Of a stretch of 35,953 nt of DNA, positions 31,524 through 35,953 are shown one piece after another. A program made the position numbers and the translations under genes. The notes under the pieces were generated by a model. It saw nothing but the letters and a program-made list of their open reading frames with translations, made no database searches and was not told where the DNA came from. Numbering within the stretch: the stretch's first letter is position 1; each line of letters starts with the position of its first letter. The DNA lies in contig NZ_RXLQ01000031.1 of the NCBI RefSeq assembly GCF_003953935.1, positions 1 to 35,953 on the forward strand, written 5' to 3'. This DNA is from Massilia atriviolacea. Lineage in GTDB: Bacteria; Pseudomonadota; Gammaproteobacteria; Burkholderiales; Burkholderiaceae_D.

Positions 31524-31539
31524 TGGCACAGCAATTGCA
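31524..31539 (+). promoter_or_regulatory. sigma-54 (-24/-12) promoter of the rsr–Y RNA–rtcBA operon
   Basis: TGGCAC (31524-31529), five bases, TTGCA (31535-31539) is essentially the sigma-54 consensus, with the required GG–GC spacing. The transcription start should be near 31550, about 29 nt before the rsr ATG. It points away from rtcR, whose product is the expected activator. Confidence 0.93.
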
Positions 31540-31578
31540 ATAGAGGAGATACAAACAAGAAAAAATGAGGAAATGAAA

Positions 31579-33132
31579 ATGGCAAACGCACAGTTGTTCC
31601 AGACCTTGAAGGGAATCTTTGTCCCTCGCGCCGATGGTCTTAATGCGGAAGGCGCACCGGCTTACCGCATGACGCCACGGCATCAGCTGGCGCAATATGC
31701 CGCCACCGGTTGCCTGAATTCGACCTATTACGTCGATGCGCAGGCGCAGTTGTCGACCGTGCTGGAACTGTGCGACAAGGTCGATGCCAGGTTTATCGCG
31801 CAGACCGCGATTTACTGCCGCGAACGCGGTTATATGAAGGATATGCCGGCGCTGCTGACCGCCGTATTGGCCGCCAAGGGCGCGCCGGAACTGACCCCGG
31901 TATTTCGCCGCGTGGTCAATAACGGCAAGATGCTGCGCAATGTGGTGCAGATCATCCGCTCCGGCGCGGCGGGCCGGCAATCGCTGGGCACCCGGCCTAA
32001 AAAGCTGGTGCAGCAATGGTTGAACCGCGCATCGGAAAAAGAGCTGCTGGCAGCCTCGATCGGCACCGCGCCCTCGCTGGGCGATGTGGTGAAGATGGTG
32101 CATCCGAAGCCGTCGCAAGCCTGGCGTGAAGCGTTTTTCGCCTGGCTGATCGGCAAGCCGTTTGATGCGGGAGCGCTGCCCGATGCGCTCAAGGCGTTCC
32201 AGGCGTATCGGGCCGACCAGTCGCAGCCGGTGCCGGACGTGCCGTTCCAGATGCTGGCCTCGCTGTCCTTGCCGGCGCAGGCCTGGGCCCAGATTGCGCG
32301 CCAGGGCGGCTGGCACATGGTGCGCATGAATCTGAATACCTTCGGCCGCAATGGCGTGTACGAATTGCCGGGGATGATCGAAGTAATCGCCGACAAGCTG
32401 CGCGATCCGGAAGCGATTGCCCGCTCGGGGGTGTTTCCGTATCAGTTGATGGCGGCGTACAAGGCCGCATCGAGCGACGTGCCACGGGCAATTGGCGACG
32501 CTTTGCAGGATGCGCTGGAACTGTCGCTCGCCAATGTGCCGAAGGTCGAGGGCAAGGTCGTGATTTGCCCGGACGTGTCGGGATCGATGCAGTCGCCGGT
32601 ATCCGGTTATCGCGCCGGCGGCACATCGAAGGTGCGTTGCATCGATGTGGCGGGACTGATTGCCGCAGCCATGCTGCGCAAGAATCCCGATGCGCTGGTG
32701 CTGCCGTTCGAGAATTATGTGCGGGTGTGCGAACTGAATGCCCGCGATACGGTCATGACCAATGCGCAGAAGCTGGCGGCGATCGGCGGCGGCGGTACCA
32801 ATTGCAGTGCGCCGCTGGCGCAGATGAACAAGCGGAAGATGATGGCCGACCTGGTGGTCTACGTGTCGGATAACGAATCGTGGATCGACAAGCGTGCCGG
32901 CGCCACCGCCACGATGGCCGAATGGGCGCTGTTCAAACAGCGCAATCCGGCGGCGCGGCTGGTGTGCATCGATTGCACGCCGAACAGTAGCAGCCAGGCG
33001 GCGGAACGCGCCGATGTATTGAATGTGGGCGGTTTTTCCGACGACGTGTTCAAGATCATCGCCGCCTTTGCGGCCGGCCAGCTGGGCGCCGGGCACTGGG
33101 TTGGCGAGATCGAGTCGATTTCGCTGGATTAA
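31579..33132 (+). CDS. rsr: Rsr, bacterial Ro60 orthologue (TROVE domain protein)
   Basis: A 517-aa ring-shaped RNA-binding protein. The TROVE region begins in YRMTPRHQLAQYAATGCLNSTYY and runs through HEAT-like helices (FIAQTAIYCRERGYMKDMPA). The C-terminal von Willebrand A domain has the MIDAS motif DVSGSM, then GGGGTNCSAPL and VVYVSDNESW. Ro binds misfolded RNA in its central hole and Y RNA on its outer surface. ATG 31579 is chosen because the GAGG site (31567-31570) is 8 nt away; the ATG at 31573 would be too close. It is the first gene after the sigma-54 promoter and is followed by Y-RNA-like elements. Confidence 0.94.
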   Translation: MANAQLFQTLKGIFVPRADGLNAEGAPAYRMTPRHQLAQYAATGCLNSTYYVDAQAQLSTVLELCDKVDARFIAQTAIYCRERGYMKDMPALLTAVLAAKGAPELTPVFRRVVNNGKMLRNVVQIIRSGAAGRQSLGTRPKKLVQQWLNRASEKELLAASIGTAPSLGDVVKMVHPKPSQAWREAFFAWLIGKPFDAGALPDALKAFQAYRADQSQPVPDVPFQMLASLSLPAQAWAQIARQGGWHMVRMNLNTFGRNGVYELPGMIEVIADKLRDPEAIARSGVFPYQLMAAYKAASSDVPRAIGDALQDALELSLANVPKVEGKVVICPDVSGSMQSPVSGYRAGGTSKVRCIDVAGLIAAAMLRKNPDALVLPFENYVRVCELNARDTVMTNAQKLAAIGGGGTNCSAPLAQMNKRKMMADLVVYVSDNESWIDKRAGATATMAEWALFKQRNPAARLVCIDCTPNSSSQAAERADVLNVGGFSDDVFKIIAAFAAGQLGAGHWVGEIESISLD

Positions 33133-33153
33133 AGGAATATTGAAGTACCGGTT

Positions 33154-33233
33154 TTGAGTGCAGCGCGAATGCTGATGCGAATACATCTCCCCATGTTCAA
33201 TTTCGCATCGACTCGTTGTCGCGCTGTGCTCAA
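33154..33233 (+). ncRNA. Y-RNA-like element 1
   Basis: A 15-bp outer helix TTGAGTGCAGCGCGA / TCGCGCTGTGCTCAA (33154-33168 with 33219-33233, G·U pairs included) leads to an asymmetric internal loop (ATGCT against GACTCGTTG). An 8-bp inner helix GATGCGAA / TTCGCATC (33174-33181 with 33202-33209) follows. The apical loop starts TACAT and can form an ACAT/ATGT hairpin. The layout resembles Y RNAs: end helix, bulged or internal-loop Ro-binding site, and variable head. It begins 21 nt after the rsr stop codon. It has the longest end helix of the four elements and so is the best candidate for a stable free RNA. Confidence 0.75.
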
Positions 33234-33242
33234 TCGTTTTAC

Positions 33243-33324
33243 CCCGAATGCAGGTAAAGACTACATCCACGGCTGCAAGGGCTTCGCGTCCTACAGCTGA
33301 CATGTCTTGCCGCTCCTTGTCGGG
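33243..33324 (+). ncRNA. Y-RNA-like element 2
   Basis: Outer helix CCCGA/TCGGG (33243-33247 with 33320-33324), then the conserved ATGCA and GCTCCTTG internal-loop strands. The inner helix GGTAAAGAC / GTCTTGCC has one bulge (33253-33261 with 33304-33311). The head starts TACAT and contains a GCTG/CAGC hairpin. The conserved strand sequences CGAATGCAGG and CTCCTTGTCGGG are shared with element 3. Confidence 0.7.
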
Positions 33325-33336
33325 ACCTTGTTTTAC

Positions 33337-33416
33337 CCCGAATGCAGGCAGGACTACATGGGGGTTGCTATTGGCCTGGCGCCGGCAACTGTTTGTCCTG
33401 CCGACTCCTTGTCGGG
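33337..33416 (+). ncRNA. Y-RNA-like element 3
   Basis: Outer helix CCCGA/TCGGG (33337-33341 with 33412-33416) and inner helix GGCAGGAC/GTCCTGCC (33347-33354 with 33395-33402) are separated by the same conserved internal loop (ATGCA against GACTCCTTG). The head starts TACAT and has a GTTGC/GCAAC hairpin. The inner helix differs in sequence from elements 2 and 4 but keeps pairing. Confidence 0.7.
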
Positions 33417-33425
33417 AATTGATTT

Positions 33426-33534
33426 TGGCGAATGCAGTCCGGACTACATTGTGTCCCCGGTTCGAGCCCGGGCGGTTGCGCAAGCGGCTGTAGCTCAGTT
33501 GGTAGAGCAGTCTGTCCGGGCGATGTTGTCGCCA
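33426..33534 (+). ncRNA. Y-RNA-like element 4 with tRNA-like head (YrlA-type)
   Basis: Outer helix TGGCGA/TCGCCA (33426-33431 with 33529-33534) replaces CCCGA/TCGGG of its neighbours with compensatory changes. Inner helix GTCCGGAC/GTCCGGGC spans 33437-33444 and 33514-33521. The 69-nt head, starting TACAT, contains an exact T-arm mimic: CCCGG, loop TTCGAGC, CCGGG (33456-33472). It then has an exact D-arm mimic: TA, GCTC, AGTTGGTA, GAGC, A (33491-33509). T-arm before D-arm is the reverse of a real tRNA. Bacterial YrlA RNAs are known to carry tRNA-mimic modules beside rsr and rtcB, so this is the YrlA counterpart. Confidence 0.82.
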
Positions 33535-33567
33535 CCCTTGCATTACCTTGTATATAGTGAGAAAAAT

Positions 33568-34803
33568 ATGAAAAACGAAAACTACGATGTCCTGAATGTG
33601 GAAGATGGCCGCCACGTCAAAATGTGGACCAAAGGCGTGCCGGTGGAAGAGGTGGCCAAGAAGCAGCTGGCCAACACCGCCAAAATGCCCTTCATTTACA
33701 AGCATATCGCGGTCATGCCGGACGTTCACCTGGGTAAGGGTTCGACCATCGGCAGCGTGATTCCGACCCTGGGTGCGGTGATCCCGGCCGCCGTTGGCGT
33801 GGATATCGGTTGCGGAATGATGGCGGCCAAGACCACCCTGACCGCGAACGACCTGCCGGATAATCTGTCGGCGCTGCGTAGCGCCATCGAGCGCGCGATC
33901 CCGCACGGTATGTCGCCGAAGACGCGCGGCTACCGCGGCCGCGATGAAGGTTCGTGGAATACCCCGCCGGCGGCGGTGGATGTGGCCTGGGGCCAGTTGA
34001 AGGATGAATTCGACGCGATCTGCCTGAAAACGCCGAAACTGAAAACCACGAATAACTACCGGCACCTGGGTACCCTGGGAAGCGGTAACCACTTTGTGGA
34101 AGTCTGCCTGGACGAGGTCGGTTTCGTGTGGTTCATGCTGCATTCGGGTTCTCGCGGCGTGGGCAATGCCATCGGCACCCATTTCATCGAGCTGGCCAAG
34201 AAGGATATGCGTACGCACTTCATCAACCTGCCGGATCAGGACCTGGCGTACCTGGCCGAAGGTACCCAGCACTACAAGGATTACATCGAGGCGGTCAGCT
34301 GGGCGCAGAAGTTCGCCCGCACCAACCGCGATGTGATGATGCATAACCTGATCGCGGCGGTGCGTAGCGTGATTGCCAAGCCGTTCGAGACGCACGTGGA
34401 AGCGGTGAACTGCCACCATAATTATGTGCAGAAGGAGCATCACTTCGGTAAAGATGTGCTGATTACCCGTAAGGGCGCCGTATCGGCCCGTCCGGGTGAA
34501 CTGGGTATCATTCCGGGTTCGATGGGAGCGAGGAGCTTTATCGTGCGCGGCAAGGGTAATCCGGACAGCTTCAACAGCTGCAGCCACGGCGCCGGCCGCA
34601 CCATGAGCCGTACCGAGGCCAAGCGCCGCTTTACCATCGACGACCAGGTCAAGGCGACCGAGGGCGTCGAGTGCCGCAAGGATGAAAACGTGATTGACGA
34701 GATTCCGATGGCGTACAAGGATATCGACGCGGTCATGCACGCCCAGCGCGACCTGGTGGATGTGGTCCATATCCTCAAGCAGGTGGTGTGCGTCAAGGGT
34801 TGA
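33568..34803 (+). CDS. rtcB: RtcB, GTP-dependent RNA-splicing ligase
   Basis: A 411-aa ligase that joins 2',3'-cyclic phosphate (3'-P) and 5'-OH RNA ends using GTP and Mn2+. Motifs are VMPDVHLGKGSTIG, VGVDIGCGMM (metal Asp, Cys), LGTLGSGNHFVEV (Asn-His), HSGSRGVG, VNCHHNYV, IIPGSMGARSFIVRG and CSHGAGRTMSR with the His that is guanylylated. ATG 33568 is preceded by GTGAGA. The start lies 33 nt after the last Y-RNA element, so processing of that RNA could affect the 5' end of the rtcB message. The upstream extension of the frame runs through the Y-RNA block and is not protein-like. Confidence 0.96.
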   Translation: MKNENYDVLNVEDGRHVKMWTKGVPVEEVAKKQLANTAKMPFIYKHIAVMPDVHLGKGSTIGSVIPTLGAVIPAAVGVDIGCGMMAAKTTLTANDLPDNLSALRSAIERAIPHGMSPKTRGYRGRDEGSWNTPPAAVDVAWGQLKDEFDAICLKTPKLKTTNNYRHLGTLGSGNHFVEVCLDEVGFVWFMLHSGSRGVGNAIGTHFIELAKKDMRTHFINLPDQDLAYLAEGTQHYKDYIEAVSWAQKFARTNRDVMMHNLIAAVRSVIAKPFETHVEAVNCHHNYVQKEHHFGKDVLITRKGAVSARPGELGIIPGSMGARSFIVRGKGNPDSFNSCSHGAGRTMSRTEAKRRFTIDDQVKATEGVECRKDENVIDEIPMAYKDIDAVMHAQRDLVDVVHILKQVVCVKG

Positions 34804-34844
34804 TGCTGTTGCTGCTTACACTAATATAAGAAGAAGAGTTGAAG

Positions 34845-35867
34845 ATGATTGAATTAGATGGCGCCCTCGGCGAAGGCGGCGGACAAATCCTGCGCAGCGC
34901 GCTGACCTTGTCCATGATTACCGGCCAGGCGTTTTGCATCAATAATATCCGGGCCGGACGCAAGAAGCCCGGCTTGCTGCGCCAGCATCTGGTGGCCGTG
35001 CAGGCAGCCGCCCAGATCAGCGGCGCCACTGTCAGCGGGGCGGAACTGGGTTCGCTGAAGCTGGTCTTTGCGCCGAAGGAGATCAAGGGCGGGGATTATC
35101 AGTTCGCGATCGGCTCGGCGGGCAGCTGCACGCTGGTGCTGCAGACGGTGATGCTGGCATTGCTGCATGCGGACGGCCCCTCGACGGTGCGCATCAGCGG
35201 CGGCACGCATAATCCCATGGCGCCGCCGGCGCAGTTCCTGCAGCGCGCTTATCTCCCCTTGCTGCGCAGGATGGGGGCCGAGATCGATATCGAGCTGCTG
35301 CGTTCGGGTTTTTATCCGGCCGGCGGCGGCTGCATCGTGGCAACCATTGCGCCGTGCGCGCAATTGAAGCCGTTGACGCTGATGGAGCGTGGCCAGCGCA
35401 CCGGTGGCTACGCCGAGGGGATTGTGGCGGGATTGCCTGCGGGGATAGCGCTGCGCGAACTGGAATGCGTCGGCCTGGGCATGGGCTGGTCGGGCGACGA
35501 GCTGCGCATGCGTGGCCTGCCGGGCGACCAGGGGCCGGGCAATGCCTTGCTGATCACCCTGGAATACGAACACGCGACCGAGGTGTTTTGCGCCTTCGGC
35601 GAAAAGATGGTGCGGGCCGAAATCGTCGCCAGGGAGGTCGTGAATGAAGCGCGCCGCTATATTGCCTCCCAGGCGGCCGTGGGCGAGCACCTGGCGGACC
35701 AGCTGATGCTGCCGATGGCGCTGGCCGGCGGCGGCAGTTTTACGGCGGACGTCATCTCCCAACATGCGTCGACCAATGCGGAAGTGATCGGGCGTTTTCT
35801 GCCGGTGTCGATCGACCTGGAAGAGGGGGAGCAGCGCAGTACCTGTACCGTTCGCGCGACGGCGTGA
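34845..35867 (+). CDS. rtcA: RtcA, RNA 3'-terminal phosphate cyclase
   Basis: A 340-aa cyclase that converts RNA 3'-phosphates to 2',3'-cyclic phosphates with ATP. IELDGALGEGGGQILRSAL is the family N-terminus. AGSCTLVLQTVMLALL and GRKKPGLLRQHLVAV are further conserved segments. The C-terminal TADVISQHASTN carries the adenylylated histidine. ATG 34845 has AGAAGAG just upstream and is preferred over the TTG at 34839. It lies 41 nt after rtcB in the same RtcR/sigma-54 transcription unit. Confidence 0.95.
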   Translation: MIELDGALGEGGGQILRSALTLSMITGQAFCINNIRAGRKKPGLLRQHLVAVQAAAQISGATVSGAELGSLKLVFAPKEIKGGDYQFAIGSAGSCTLVLQTVMLALLHADGPSTVRISGGTHNPMAPPAQFLQRAYLPLLRRMGAEIDIELLRSGFYPAGGGCIVATIAPCAQLKPLTLMERGQRTGGYAEGIVAGLPAGIALRELECVGLGMGWSGDELRMRGLPGDQGPGNALLITLEYEHATEVFCAFGEKMVRAEIVAREVVNEARRYIASQAAVGEHLADQLMLPMALAGGGSFTADVISQHASTNAEVIGRFLPVSIDLEEGEQRSTCTVRATA

Positions 35868-35876
35868 AAAGAGTCC

Positions 35877-35906
35877 TTGTCAGTTCGGGGCAGGCTTTGC
35901 TATAGT
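35877..35906 (+). promoter_or_regulatory. sigma-70-type promoter downstream of rtcA
   Basis: TTGTCA (35877-35882) and TATAGT (35901-35906) are 18 bp apart, a good housekeeping promoter match pointing right toward whatever lies beyond the window. The remaining 47 bp show no gene. Confidence 0.6.
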
Positions 35907-35953
35907 TCGCCTCCCCGAAGAAAACGTTAACGAAATCAAGTAGTTGGCGGGTT

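Noticed and set aside
33484-33520. tRNA gene on the plus strand, suggested by a perfect D-arm
   Set aside because: There is no acceptor stem, anticodon arm or downstream T-arm; the T-arm mimic lies upstream of the D-arm. The segment is enclosed by the helices of a Y-RNA-like element.
31492-34770. 1092-codon open frame on the minus strand
   Set aside because: It runs antisense through rsr, the Y-RNA block and rtcB, all of which have clear function. The long frame is a codon-bias effect of GC-rich DNA and shows no family motif.
1-35953. CRISPR arrays, insertion sequences, prophage genes, integrase or attachment sites
   Set aside because: No regularly spaced repeats, transposase or integrase motifs were found. 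The direct repeats present are the trp attenuator pair and the Y-RNA units.

Overview
The window looks like chromosomal DNA of a Betaproteobacterium, most likely family Oxalobacteraceae (Massilia / Duganella / Janthinobacterium type). This is inferred from the high G+C content, gene content and gene order (mltA–apaG–rpe–gph–trpEGDC; a UbiH-type hydroxylase next to a DsbC-type isomerase) and was not checked by any search.

Layout. 1–32: 5' part of a tRNA (probably Phe) on the minus strand. 152–7388 (+): UbiH-family hydroxylase, DsbC, a periplasmic molybdenum hydroxylase (small Fe-S subunit, large Tat-exported subunit, MobA-like cytidylyltransferase) and an M61 peptidase with a PDZ domain. 7561–12065 (+): a damaged type VI secretion cargo locus. 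The vgrG 5' end is joined out of frame to an Rhs core that ends in an HNH-like nuclease tip, followed by two paralogous SUFU-like immunity genes. 12079–17859 (-): gph–trpE–trpG–trpD–lysE–trpC, with an exporter gene inside the trp operon.

The gph–trpE gap holds two tandem copies of a complete trp attenuator. Each copy has a Trp-rich leader peptide and an intrinsic terminator. 17876–20518 (-): an islet of unrecognised genes plus a higBA toxin–antitoxin pair, which separates gph from rpe. 20529–23982: rpe (-), apaG (+), a small membrane protein (-), mltA (+) and enoyl-CoA hydratase (+). 23984–27886 (-): carotenoid oxygenase with a MerR-type regulator (19-bp promoter spacer), then a secreted papain-like peptidase with a secreted partner. 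28000–29495 (-): an FAD-dependent amino-acid dehydrogenase under a tandem glycine riboswitch.

29773–35867 is an RNA repair locus. rtcR (-) diverges from rsr (Ro60/TROVE protein), a non-coding block, rtcB and rtcA (all +). A near-consensus sigma-54 promoter and an IHF-like site lie upstream of rsr. The 435-bp block between rsr and rtcB folds, by eye, into four consecutive Y-RNA-like elements with covarying stems. The fourth carries tRNA T-arm and D-arm mimics in permuted order. RtcR would sense an RNA-damage signal and switch on Ro protein, Y RNAs, RNA ligase and RNA cyclase as one unit.

The two most unusual systems are the duplicated trp attenuator (about 16669–17138) and the four-member Y-RNA array (33154–33534).
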